Shown: positions 13,408 to 25,055, numbered from the stretch's first letter. The stretch: 64,000 nucleotides of DNA from Lepidodermella squamata (GCA_047495785.1 JBLDXI010000001.1:3038001-3102000); one strand, 5' to 3'. The notes: generated by a model not told the origin, from the letters alone. Numbers and translations: made by a program.

Positions 13408-13437
13408 CTAGATTTCAAAAATAAGTAAACATTTATT
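13408..13437 (-). promoter_or_regulatory. Poly(A) signal plus trans-splice-acceptor-like site between SMIM13 and mago
   Basis: On the minus strand an AATAAA (complement of 13432-13437) is followed by a T-rich stretch ending in AG (13409-13408), 12 bases before the mago ATG. This polyadenylation-then-acceptor order is what intercistronic regions of trans-spliced operons show. No cis intron is needed here because the mago ATG follows at once. Confidence 0.5.
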
Positions 13438-13570
13438 TCCAACGAAAATATCTTGAATAGATACACTGGTTGATTTCAACATGCCTTGGGCAACAAATTG
13501 ATTATTTAAATAATGTAATGCTTCAAGCATTCCGAATCATGAAAGACACGTCAAGTAAAAATTAAAAATG

Positions 13571-13842
13571 TCAAGTAGCTTTCCGCTTTGGAAGGCGATG
13601 CTCGGTTTTTTGAGATGCTGATCGGTTGGCGTCGTCCCCGTTTTGACCACCAAAAATTTCTCGGACAAAGCGAAACTTTGATAACACAAGGCGCCAGACA
13701 ATATACCAGCCTTATTTAGAGGAACAAGTTCAGGAATAATCAGGTTATTAAATCAGGTAGTGAACGTACAAAATCCGATAAACAAGATCACCGCGACGAT
13801 GCACAGAATCGCCAATAGAAAATATGATAAAATGTAGTGCAT
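13571..13842 (-). CDS. Small integral membrane protein 13-like (70 residues)
   Basis: Two exons, 13842-13770 and 13710-13571, joined in phase across a 59-base intron, give 70 residues. Residues 1-24 are a hydrophobic span (ILSYFLLAILCIVAVILFIG) followed by CWYIVWRLVLSKFRFVREIF, which closely matches the juxtamembrane block of metazoan SMIM13 (WxxFLSKFKFLREL). The tail is hydrophilic and basic. The vertebrate protein is uncharacterised; a type III single-pass topology is likely. Both exons are short, so length-filtered ORF calling misses the gene. It ends 175 bases before mago on the same strand. Confidence 0.85.
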
Positions 13843-15520
13843 TGTCAAGGAAAAGGCAGCACCATGGATGTTATCGTCTATAATATTCTAGGGCATAACG
13901 AGAGTGTCGCTGATTGTAAAAAGTACTTGATAACTTTCATGTCCCATGTCCCAAGTAAGATAATGAGCGACATCGTGAAAGTGATTAGAATTATCAGTCA
14001 ACAGATGAAATTGCGCTGCCAACTTCAAACGTTAATCGCCCTGTGCAATGGGGACAAATGTCGCTGAACAGCATGCAGGTAGGAAAATTCTTCGTCGTAA
14101 TTCACCGTAAATTACACTCAGAACGGCCAATTAGATTGGAAAATAAAATATTAAGAGCTTCCCGTCCAACTACCGCTAACCGTTCGTGAGGTAGAAGTAA
14201 TGTTGAATTGTTGTTAGTGAAATCTGAGATAAGAGATCAACGCTGAATTCTGCATTGGCATCGCAGAGCGCTAAAAGAAATAAACTAATTGGTTCGAGGG
14301 CAATGTTAAGCGGATCAACCAATTCAGATAGAATCAATGTTGCCAGAACTAGCAGGAAACAGTAGACAGCAGACAAACAGCAGCAGAGGCAGAGAAAAAA
14401 CAAGGATGCTCGTGCCAACTGCTGCAAGGAAGCGGTGGGTCAAAGGATCGCCCCGAAGCGAACCCAGTGGAAAAATCGCCATTTTTCATTAATTTTATTT
14501 TGCATTAAGATATGTTTTATCAGCTTTTTCTTGTATCAAGAAAGCCGAAAAACGACTCAATTTAAATAACCGTGAGGTATTTTTGAAGATTTTTCCGCCG
14601 CGCTTTTTTTGCTGCTGCTCCCCAATCTATCTTGGCTTTTGGGCGCCGTTGACAGCGGCTACCTGTGTTCTTCCGCTAGGTTTTCAGCTCTGATGTCCAT
14701 CGTTGGTAGCTGCAGCCAGAATTGGTCGCTTAACTCCCGCCGCTTTTATCGCGATAGCTAATTCAATAATCTGCTGTTGGCTTGATGCTTGATGCTGTTT
14801 GCTGTTTCATGTATCCATTCTCTGCCTTACTAGTTACTAAAGACTAAGAGTCACCAGAAGATATGCTGGCGATTTCTCTGATAAATCCATCCAACCAGCC
14901 TTCGGGTTATTTGCTACTATTTTTCTGCCATTTAATTTTGAATAACAAGGGTATATCTGAAACCTAAATTATAGAATCTAACTTATTCCTCGCCCTCATT
15001 TCTCGTCTCCCCTTTTAGCAGAAGTAGATGCGTTTCGATTTGCGAATATTTGTCTGGTATAGTCGAGCCAGTCACTTCAATAATTTTTTTACGAGCTGAC
15101 GTTTCTCCTTTCAATTTTTGTCAACCTGAAAACAAGCATTTCTCCTGGGAACTTCATGAGTAACATCGCGTATCGCATTGAAGCATTATTATTGTGAGAC
15201 CTATTCTTCTATCTTTTAGCTTGTCAACAATTTCCTGGTTACACCATCATTCATTCCTCAATGGCGCAGAGTAGTTCACCCGAACTCATAATTTTTAAAA
15301 GTTAGTCGTCAGATAGGGTGACCTCGCATGAAGTTCTTGGTTGCTTATCACGAGTTCCAAGTTCCCTTCTAGTTTGCCGCCCTGTTCACGTGGCGAATTT
15401 TTTGTCCGCTATGATTTGTGTCTTACATTGGCTCGTATCACTATGCTTAATGACAGTTATTTTACGCAGGTTTTTGTTAATTTACCATTGTTTTCACGGC
15501 TGGTTGAAATCACTTGAGAA
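13843..15520. other. Divergent intergenic region upstream of the SMIM13-like and AP-2 alpha genes
   Basis: No supported gene. A hydrophobic minus-strand frame at 14427-14176 lacks an ATG and was not accepted. The region should hold promoters for the leftward SMIM13-mago cluster and the rightward AP-2 alpha gene. Confidence 0.4.
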
Positions 15521-18500
15521 ATGCCTGTCGTGAAAGGTGAAGGAATGCGCGGCTTAGCCGTTTTCATTTCTGATATTCGAAACTGTAAGTAATACGTGAA
15601 CATATCATTCACATACTAACTGTTATTTTCGATTCAGGCAAAAGTAGGGAAGCCGAGATCAAAAGAATAAACAAAGAGCTGGCCAATATTCGCAGCAAGT
15701 TCAAGGGTAATTTTATATTTTTTTCAATCAGCTCATGACAATTTTCGGCATGGTTAACAGGAGACAAGACTTTGGATGGTTACCAGAAGAAAAAGTACGT
15801 GTGCAAGCTTCTGTTCATCTTCCTTCTGGGCCATGATATCGATTTTGGTCACATGGAAGCTGTCAATTTGCTGTCTTCCAACAAGTATACTGAAAAACAG
15901 ATTGTAAGTTCCGAAATAATTATGCTTGAAACTATCTATTATTTAATATTTCAAGGGCTATCTGTTCATATCCGTCCTGGTTTCGGCCGGCTCAGACCTT
16001 ATGCGTTTAGTCGTCCAGGCCCTGAAGAACGACATCCAGTCTCGCAACCCCATTTTCGTCCAATTGGCCCTGCAATGCATCGCTAACATTGGAAGCCGAG
16101 ATATGGCTGAATCTTGCGGTTCAGAAATGCCACGCCTTCTCTGCGCCAGCGACACAATCGACGAAGTAAAGCAAAGCGCGGCTCTGTGCCTTCTCCGCCT
16201 CTTGCGATCAGCACCTGACCTAATTCCGATGAACGAATATGCCAGTCGTGTTATTCACTTGCTGAACGATCAAAACGTCGGAGTTGCGACTTCAGCTGTC
16301 AGTTTGATTGAAATGCTGGCCCAGCGCAACCCGGACGAATACAAATCGTGCATTCACCTCGCTGCTGGTCGCCTCACTCGAATCGTGGCCGCGACTAACA
16401 ACGATTTGCAAGACTACACGTACTACTTTGTACCGGCGCCATGGCTCTGCGTTAAGCTGCTGAAATTGTTGCAAAGTTTCCCGCCTATCGGTTAGTTCTC
16501 ATGTCAAATTTTGTGACAGTTTTAAACCAGGGATTAAAAGAATATAACCCCCGAAAATTGCGGTTTCGGCTTAGTGAGAAGTCGAGTATTTCGCGGGCCG
16601 AACTTACTTGCCTCGTTTTTGTTGTTGTTATACTATTTATTATCGGCATCACTTTGGCGCGTCCGCAGTCGCGATGATCGATCGATTTCCGTTCTTTTCA
16701 CGACAGCCGCGTGTATAAAATCTGCATGCGTGTAGATAATTTCACTGCGCAGCAAATTCGCAGCCACAAGAGAACGGCTCTTTGCGTTATTAGTCTATGG
16801 CCACACTGGAGCTTATTACTACACACAACGAGTTGCAGCTTTTGATAGTCAGCAGTATTAGCAAGCGCGTTGGGGTCTATATTCACAATGTCCACGATGT
16901 CAATCGATTATGATATATTCCAGTACGCACTAGTTTCCTATCCGCAATTTGATTAATAAATATCGACACTTCTTGATTTTGACGTCCACGCAAATGGTCA
17001 ATATTTGGCTCCTCTACTGCAAGAAAAAATGATACGAAGAAGAAGAAAAAATGAGTTTTCTTATGAAAAAATCAGAACGCGGAATTGATTAGGGATAATT
17101 GAATATAGGCCGGCCGTCTCTTGCATTTTTGAGCCCTTGATTCAATAAGATTCGATTTTAAATTTTTTATTTTCCGTATTTTAGAGGACGCCAGTGTTCG
17201 AACCCGGCTGACCGAATGTTTGGACGCGATTTTGACGCGCTCACAGGAGGCTCCGAAGTCGAAGAAGGTGCAGCACGCGAATGCTCGAAACGCCGTGCTG
17301 TTCGAGGCCATCAACCTCATCATCCACATGGACTGCGACCAGGCACTCCTCATCCGATCATGCAACATCCTCGGCCAACATTTGCAGAACAAGGAGACTA
17401 ATTTACGCTACCTAGCTATGGAGAGCATGTGTCTCCTCGCCGCGAGTGAATTCGCCCACGAGGCTGTGAAAAAGCATCAGGAGACAGTCATCACCGCGTT
17501 GAAGAACGAGCGAGACGTTTCAGTCCGTCAACGAGCTGTCGATCTGTTATACGCAATGTGCGACCGCTCGAACGCTGAGCAGATCGTGTCAGAGTTGCTG
17601 CGATACCTAGAAACTGCCGATTATTCAATCCGTGAGGAAATCGTGTTGAAAATCGCGATTTTAGCCGAGAAATACGCAAATGACTACGCGTGGTACGTCG
17701 ATACGATTTTGAACCTGATCCGAATTGCAGGCGATTTCGTCTCCGAGGAGGTCTGGTACCGCGTCATCCAAATCGTCATCAACCGCGAGGACGTTCAAAG
17801 TTACGCTGCGAAAATGGTTTTCGAGGCCCTGCAGGCCCCGGCTTGCCACGAGAATATGGTTAAGGTGGGCGGGTATATCCTGGGCGAGTTCGGTAATTTG
17901 ATCGCAGGCGATGCGAAATCGAGTCCGCAGATTCAGCTGCAGTTGCTGCATTCGAAATTTCACCTATGTTCCGTAGCAACTCGCGCTTTGTTACTCTCGA
18001 CCTACGTCAAATTCATGAATTTATTCCCCGAGTTGAAGCAGGATTTGCAGGATATTTTCCTGCAAGACGCGTTATCTCGCTCGGCTGATACCGAGCTGCA
18101 GCAGCGTGCGATTGAGTATTTGAGACTAGCGACTGCCGCTAGTTCGGACGTGCTAGCGACTGTCCTCGAGGAAATGCCGCCCTTCCCGGAGCGTGAGTCG
18201 TCGATTCTCGCGATTTTGAAGAAGAAAAAGCCGGATTTGGAGCGCGCGACCTCGGTCGGCAGGCCGCGATCGGCCGCGAAGTACGCCGAGGCGCCGGCGA
18301 ACGGGTCGTCCCCGGCCGCGGCAGCCGAGCCGCCAGCCGCCTCGAACGACCTACTCGGTCTGGGCACATCCGCCCCGGCCGCTCCGGTCAGTACTGTTCA
18401 GAGTGATTTGAACCAGCTGGTTGATATTTTCGATAATGTGACGTCGCTGGGCGGCAATGGCTCGACTAACCAGCCGGCTGCTGCGACATCCCCGCCTGCC

Positions 18501-21500
18501 TCGAAGGCGATCTACGGTGGGGTTGAGGTTTCGGCTGAGAAGCAGATTGATGAGAATTACTGGAAATTCGTCTGCAAACACAGCGGCGTCTTGCTCGAAA
18601 CCGACATTATTCAGGTGCGTCTTGAAAATTATTTACAAAAACATGATTCAAAATAATGAGAATTTTTGGGTGTAAGAGGAGCCTGATTTTCTGTGTGAGA
18701 GAACCCATATTTTTTAGGAAATGCAGGACCTATTCCATCCCGGACATATACCTGATCAAATTGGGCACTGTTATCATTGTAGAAACATATAGGCGAACTA
18801 TAGGTGTCTGATCGCAGAGGTTTCAATGCATCCAGCTGATGTGCTGCTTTTCAGTTAGAAACGCCTAACTGGAAACCAAATTGTTCGACATTAAGAGGGT
18901 GCTTTGGCCTCAGGGTGAAGCCAGGTGCGGAGGCGAGTACCAAGAATTTTCGAAAATAGTTTGGCATCACAAGGTTGAAGCCTTGTAGAGAAAATTACGC
19001 AGAATATTGCCGTACTTCATTCGATTTCGTTCTTTCGTTCTTTGAGAAAATAGCGAACTCTAGAAGTCACAGTGATGACAATTGATGAATTTGTTGATCA
19101 TGAATAAGAATTAGTGTGATCAAATTGACTTGGTAGCAATCGTCTATTGACCCATATGTCAATTGAAAGGGCGAAAGAAACAGTTCGGACAGATTTTACA
19201 GAAGTTGATTTGAATAGTTCCAAATTTCCGGCGACAAATTTATCAGCTATCGCGAATCTGGGTGCTTCTAATCGCCACTATTGAGCGACCAGCGTTCGAT
19301 CTTGCCTTGAACCGAAGTCTATTTTCACATTCATTTTCTTAGACACAGAATTGTCTTATTCATGCTATTTAATTAGCATAGTATAGTTTGCTAGCTGGGG
19401 TGAACAGAGAATAACCGCGTTTAAGAGGATGTGAAGCAGTCGGGGCAGCGGAACGATTAGAAGTACCCACGGTTCCGGTACTGGCATCAGGCATTATTAA
19501 TAACGATCTAGGTGGAAAGATACAATAATCAGTAATCTTCCAGAAACAGTCAAATAGTGTTCGAGAGATGAGAGATGACGAACGCTTGCACGAATTAATT
19601 CACTGAACGCGCAGATGAATAATCGTCAAGGCAGGAGTTGCTGTTACGAGCAATTTATCTAGAACGCAATTGGATCCGTAGAATCCACGCTGGGTCTTGG
19701 TTCCAGACCAGCTTATAAACTCTGGAGAGAACAAGCGATTCGCGTGGTTCAGATCACGTGCCTGGCGCAACGTGAATCTTGATTGTGTTGTGAGGGATCG
19801 ATAAATCACTCACGCGGGTAATAATCAATAATTACGTGAAGGTCGATTGGTCTCTACAGAGGATCACCTTCCGTTTCGTTTAAGAAGATAGACAGGTCGG
19901 CAGCATCAACGTCGTCAAGCTTTGGAGCAAATGTCGTCTTAATGGCCTTGGCGAAGTATTTTATTTTGCTGTTCAGCTGTTTTTGAGCCTTGTCGATTTG
20001 ATTATCGGCACCGAGTAATAATTAAGGTGTTCGCAGGGATTTATCCCATTATACTTCGGAAGGTCTATAAAGTAGAAACGAGCTAGTAAATAGGGGAAAT
20101 GTGACTTTGACCTGTCATGGATCCTAAGCTAAATCGTCGATGATATCCATAACAATTTCGTTTTGCTGTTCAGTTATTTTTGAGTTTTGTCGATTTGATC
20201 ATCACGACGCAGCGAGATGTTCACGCGGAATTATTCCATCAATATAAGTATAAAGCCTTCGCGGTATTTCATAATATTGTCGGCGGTAGGTTCACTGCCT
20301 CCCGGTATTTAAGAGGCGAACTGGACGGCAGAGCCATTTTTTTTTTTAACTCTAAAACGGCTCTCACAGCGGTGACCTTTCAGGAAACGGTGACTAATGC
20401 GGTTTACACTATGGATAAGGTAATTGGTTATCAAAATCATTTAGGGTGCCAAGAAGGGTCTGACATGTGAATTGACAACTTCTTCAACTCCTTCTCCAAC
20501 CTGTCAACCCTACTCTTACTGGCACTCAACAGCAGACTGGATGAGTTGTTGGCACTCTGATTCTTCCTGCCAGCCTCAACCTCTGCTGGTCCCTAACCCA
20601 AGAAGACTCCGGATCTCAGAGCCTCCACCATTGCGGTTGCTTCAGCCAGGTTCCAAGCGTGTTTGGCAGCAAACTGGGCTTTGACAGTCTTATCGGTTGT
20701 CCAATTGGCCTGCGGATTGCCCAACTCCCACACTGAGGTAGCCCCATACTTTGTGGTCCAGGCTCTCGATGCGGCAGGGTTAGCCTCAAGCTTAATCAGA
20801 GCGTGACCGATTAAGGCTAGTGCTGTGATGTTGGGGTTCCTTCTGATTGAGAGGCATGCTTCCTCTAACAGCCTCAGTTCGGCACCTGTCATCTTGTCAG
20901 CAACTGGTTTGGCCCCGCCAACCGCTGCCAGGTAGGCTGCCTTAGTCACAGCGTTCCTGACATTGATGCTCATTCCGTTGAGGTTCCTTGAAATCTGGAC
21001 GAAACTGGCACCCTGCAAGGCATCCAGGATGTCCTCCAGATTGAATTCAGCAAAGTTTACAGCATTGGCAGCAGCAGCCATTCTCTTAGCGATTCTTGCT
21101 TTGGTTGCCGGAATGGTTGACGTAACGATCGAGGAATTAAATACTTCAGATTTGTTGCGGAAACCAGAGACCATTTATTGCCGTCCTTCTCGCTACATCC
21201 ATCTGGTTATGGCTTGAAGAGTGTGAAACCAGCAGAATCATACAAATCTGAACATAGAAACCGGGAAATATCTTTGCGATAGCCCGCCAGCTCTCATGGT
21301 CTTTATCGATAAACATCACCTCAACGTAAATTCGCATCGTAGCTTCAGACACCGGTCTCGAAACGCTTCAAGACAAGCCTCAATGCTGACTTGATCATCT
21401 TTCTGGCATAGGAAAAATGCTACTGGTACATTCCTCCTCCCGTCTTTCGTCAGTCCTAAGACAGTGTATAAGGCGTAATGAAATGATGTGACGTTAGCGT

Positions 21501-22485
21501 ATGTAGCATCCATAAAAAACATGTCATGCAGGCGATCATCGCGAACTAGCGATTGCTGAAACTCAGTCATCATCTAAAGTGAATTGACGGGATGTTTTCC
21601 CGAAATCAACTTCACCTCAGAGAAAATCTAGGTCCATTTTAGAATTTCGGGAATTTCATTGTAAATGCCTGAAAATTTGAACTATTTTGGGATAATCTCG
21701 TGAAGCCTTTGTTTTTGCCACCAAAGATTCTTAAATCTTAAATTTGAAGTATCATTCTGGCCTAACCAATTAATTTGACTTGAATTCAACTTTCAAATGT
21801 CTAACATTGCACTCGAATTTTCTTGTAGGTTGGCGTCAAGGCCGAATACCGCCAAAACTTGGGCCGGCTGAACCTGTTCTACGGCAACAAGACGGACATG
21901 GCGCTGAGCAATGTCACCACTTCGATCCCGCCCGGCCAGGCCGTGCTCGCCGGCCCAATGTCCCTCGACCTGCGGCCGCTGTCGTCGAACACAATCGAAG
22001 GCAAGGCGCAGGTGAACCAGGTGCTGAACGTGGTGTGCGCAGCGCCGTTCGGCGAACCGCCCACCCTCCAGCTGTCGTTCTACTACTCGGGCGTGATGCA
22101 GCGATTCACCCTGAAAATCCCCGTCACCCTGAACAAATTTTCCGAGGGCACCGAAATGGAACAGGGCAAGTTCTTCGAGCGCTGGCGCCAGTTGGGCGCC
22201 ACGCACGAGGCGCAGCAGATTTTCCAGGCCGTCTACCCGAACCAGATGGAGGTCGACCAGGTGCGGACGAAGCTGACCGGCTCGGGCATGGGCCTGCTGA
22301 CCGGCATCGACCCGAACCCGGAAAACCACGTGATGGCCGGCATTATCCACACACAGTCGCAACTCGTCGGCTGCCTGGTCCGCCTCGAGCCGAGCCGGCA
22401 AACGAAGCTGTACCGGTTGACGGTGCGGACGAACAACGCTGAGGTGTCGAAAATTATCTGCGACCTCCTTAAATCACAGTTTTGA
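15521..22485 (+). CDS. AP-2 complex subunit alpha (alpha-adaptin)
   Basis: Six exons: 15521-15584, 15638-15706, 15761-15903, 15956-16490, 17185-18614 and 21829-22485. All phases agree, giving 965 residues, the usual alpha-adaptin length. Exon 1 carries the near-invariant start [15 protein letters not shown]. Exons 2-5 form the alpha-solenoid trunk ([48 protein letters not shown]). A Pro/Ala/Ser hinge runs from about 18240 to 18520, and exon 6 is the appendage that binds endocytic accessory proteins ([15 protein letters not shown] ... ICDLLKSQF). The protein links PIP2 membranes, cargo and clathrin at the plasma membrane. The last intron, 18615-21828, is 3.2 kb and holds broken mobile and virus-like sequence, yet splicing in frame is preserved. 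Confidence 0.97.
19860..20203 (-). repeat. Direct repeat with a decayed coding-like segment in the AP-2 alpha intron
   Basis: A segment of about 43 bases at 19966-20008 is repeated at 20161-20203 with a few differences. Read on the minus strand, the left copy starts an open stretch of about 47 codons (from [20 protein letters not shown] down to about 19862) with lysine/asparagine-rich, helix-like composition. The right copy is stopped by TAA after about nine codons. It may be debris of the virus-like insertion or of an unrecognised transposon. No homologue is recognised. Confidence 0.35.
20593..21174 (-). pseudogene. Virus coat/nucleoprotein-like ORF, candidate endogenous viral element
   Basis: An intronless minus-strand frame of 193 codons inside an AP-2 alpha intron, antisense to the host gene. 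It is alanine-rich and predicted helical, with a C-terminal block of spaced aromatic residues ([13 protein letters not shown], then KHAWNLAEA). This is reminiscent of helical RNA-virus coat or nucleoproteins, but the resemblance is by eye and the family is not assigned. The frame stops at TAG (20593-20595), yet the same frame stays open and coding-like for about 53 more codons, with a short coiled-coil-like segment. The stop therefore looks like a disabling mutation or a read-through position. Its 5' end overlaps the MULE-like transposase remnant, so the first residues may belong to that element. An 11-T run at 20337-20347 (poly-A on the ORF strand) lies downstream. A host gene of unknown function is the alternative. 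Confidence 0.35.
21146..21573 (-). mobile_element. MULE-type transposase fragment, frameshifted
   Basis: Two overlapping minus-strand frames (21573-21316 and 21352-21146) together resemble the central part of a MULE transposase domain. The first has a [10 protein letters not shown] strand followed by [13 protein letters not shown], equivalent to the D-containing and xxPVAFxL strands of the family. The second supplies [17 protein letters not shown], equivalent to the next catalytic-Asp block. The shift between frames shows the copy is dead. No terminal repeats were identified. It sits in the last AP-2 alpha intron, directly 5' of the virus-like ORF on the same strand. Confidence 0.6.
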
Positions 22486-23704
22486 GCGAAAAAAATACGA
22501 CCGCCTTCCTTAATAATAGAGAACAAAAAATAACAACGAGTAAAATTGTCATTGCATGCGCTTTTTTCTATTAATAATATTTTGTAAAAAAAAATATCAC
22601 ACACATGGAGCAGCAGTAGCAGCCTTAAAAATAACGGTAGCTTTTCACTTTTAACGCGCTGTTACTGATGAGATTTCGTAAAGAAGGTGATGTAATTGTA
22701 CACTTTTTAATTATTCCGGCTATAAAAATTGTGAATCGAAGCTATTATCAACGTTGTGATTGCACTGGGAAATGAATATTAAAGATTATTATCAGCCGAA
22801 ATCTCTTATTGAAAAAACACTCCGATTCGCATCTATTGACTGTGCTATTATACTATTCATCATTATTAACATTATTTGTGACCAGGTCGTGCAATTAAAT
22901 TTTCCGTTGATGATGATAATGATCGCTTGATATTTTTCGTGTCACTTCGCGCCCGTCGTTGGTGTCTTTCTCTCTCTCGGCTATTTTTTGTCGCGCGCCT
23001 GTCTCTTTTCGACTGCCAGAAACAAACAGATAATAATTAACAATGCCACGCGTGCTAGTCCGAAGCGGTGGTTAAAAACCAACCCGGCTTGATACAATAA
23101 AATCGGAATTTTTCAGAGCGAGACGGCGCCTAGAAAACCGCGTTAAACGTGCTTGTTCGACTGCAAATATAGGTGATTTCTTTTCTTTTCTGTTTCGTCG
23201 TGTTGTGAGTGAAGCAATTCGTTTCGTCTACTGTGAAATTAATTATCACGCATGTTTTTTTCGGTTAATTTCAGCTTGAATAAATCGCGCTCATTTCTTT
23301 TCCCGTTAAAAAATAATTGTACTCTTTGCATCGATAAATTGAAAATAATATTCATCGCCTTGTATGGTGTTGCCCCCTGCGATAACAATAATTATACCTA
23401 GGTATGAACCATAAAATATGTGATGTTGACGTCTCGTCTTATTCCTCGTGGTAAATGTTGATTTTTTTCGGAGTATTTGAGCGAGACTAATAAATTTTGG
23501 CGACGATTTTGGCTTATTTGAATTGTAAGTTATCTGCTATGAAATATAGTTCGTGCGGTCTTATTGCCATGTTCTATTCTAATTCTTAAAATTATTATTA
23601 TAAATTGCATTCATATATTATTGATAATATTATAATATTATATATTAAAACAATTAGCGAAGAAATTGTAAGTAAAAAAATGCGTCAGAATTTTTTGTCT
23701 TTTT
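22486..23704. other. AP-2 alpha 3' region and gene-free spacer
   Basis: AT-rich sequence with the AP-2 alpha 3' UTR at its start. No exon, RNA gene or clear repeat was recognised. Confidence 0.4.
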
Positions 23705-24200
23705 TTGATGAATTTAGTCACGAGACCGATGAAAACAGAAGAGAAAATATACGGCTACGAGCCTTTTGAAAATTGGAGAGCGTTTAATCATTATTCCTCA
23801 CCAGGTACATATCTGACCTTGTTTGTCGAAACATGCGAGTTCATTAGATCAGTTTTGAAACGTGATTTGGCAGAAGTAAAACGCCATTTCAGCCCAACTG
23901 AGGCACTCATGATGTCTGTAGATACAAGGTGACTTAAAAATTGTAGCATTAACAGCTGCTAAATCACCTGTTACCGTTTTAAGGCTGAAGGCTGAAGGCA
24001 AAACCCCGCTCTGGACAGCCGGTTACAATGGCCACAACGAAGTTGTTCGATTCCTAACAAAGGATGCACCATACACGGTTTCAACTGCAAAAACGGTAAA
24101 AATGGCTCTTTGAACAGCTGCTCACAATGGCCAATTCTGTCAGCGCCGTTTTCACCGGCAGATTCCTCACGATAGCAGCTTTCAAACGACACATTGAGCT
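23705..24200 (+). pseudogene. Ankyrin-repeat pseudogene fragment
   Basis: A frame from 23705 ends at TGA (23930-23932) after a segment resembling the first helix of an ankyrin repeat (RDLAEVKRHF). The sequence resumes in another frame near 23943 with a good ankyrin unit (EGKTPLWTAGYNGHNEVVRF). About 30 codons later a further unit is interrupted by TGA at 24111-24113, just where the repeat consensus has tryptophan (ALxTAAHNGQ), followed by decayed sequence. One frameshift plus one nonsense change make this a non-functional remnant, probably of a larger ankyrin gene family. Confidence 0.6.
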
Positions 24201-24791
24201 TCGAAATCTAGAGCTTTGTTTATGAGGCAGCCTGGCTGATTTTTACGTGAAAAATTCTCACTAAGCGCCTGTCACAAAGCTGATCGAGGTTTTACAAGAT
24301 TGTTTCGAGTGATTGTATTCGAGTGCCTTTTACGGTCAAGTACCCCGCTTTGTCCCACTCGCTCTGACCTTGATAGAATTGATCGAATTCAGCGGTTTTT
24401 GACCTGGGCTGTATACATTCATTTAGAACAGATTCAGCCCAAGTTCGATTCTAAATATTATGCGAGTATTCTTTATTGAATCAAAATCAAGCCTTTTGTT
24501 GAACTCCCAAGATATGTTATATGTTTTCCATCATCAGGTATTTCAATGTTTCCTATTCATTATTTGACCTTGGGGTACTCTGCCACGCCCTCTTGTATGC
24601 CGCTTAGCGCTGATGAATCATCGAAATAAAAGTGCGCCCACGTTTTTGTTTGCAAATTGGTTTTGACAGAAATTATAATTAGCCGCAGTAGATTTTTTAT
24701 CGCCATGTGAGTGCCACGTGCTCGCTGACCACACAACTGTGTTTACCCGGTATTTAAGCGCCGGCTAGCTTATCACTTTTTATTACCACTA

Positions 24792-25055
24792 AGGTGCGTT
24801 TTTTATTAAAACCGAGGTGCTATTGTTCAGCGCTGTGATCAATTTTTCGGGGAGATTCGCAACAGAGAAATCACAATCGGCACGTCTTATCATGAACTGA
24901 CCGGCTCGAATTGCGGTCAAGGCTGGTCAGTAAAGACAAACCCCCGCGCGGATTAAGAACATTCGGCCGCGGCTAAACCGCGACATGGCTGTAATTAATT
25001 TACGACCATGCAACGTATGAACAATAGCACCTCGGTTTTAATAAAAAACGCACCT
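24792..25055. mobile_element. MITE with 38-bp perfect terminal inverted repeats and CTA target duplication
   Basis: The left terminus 24792-24829 (AGGTGCGTTTTTTATTAAAA..., 38 bases) is repeated exactly in reverse complement at 25018-25055. CTA flanks both sides (24789-24791 and 25056-25058), consistent with a 3-bp target-site duplication. The 264-bp unit has no coding capacity, so it is a non-autonomous DNA transposon. The perfect arms suggest a recent insertion. A 3-bp duplication fits the PIF/Harbinger type, but the family is not proven. Confidence 0.85.

Noticed and set aside
14176-14427. Hydrophobic minus-strand frame of 83 codons
   Set aside because: It begins at TTG rather than ATG, has no splice or start context and no recognisable family.
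15318-15533. Plus-strand frame overlapping the AP-2 alpha start
   Set aside because: It overlaps the secure AP-2 alpha ATG exon in another frame and has no domain features.
21793-22401. Long minus-strand frame across AP-2 alpha exon 6
   Set aside because: It is antisense to a confidently assigned GC-rich coding exon, which creates open shadow frames.
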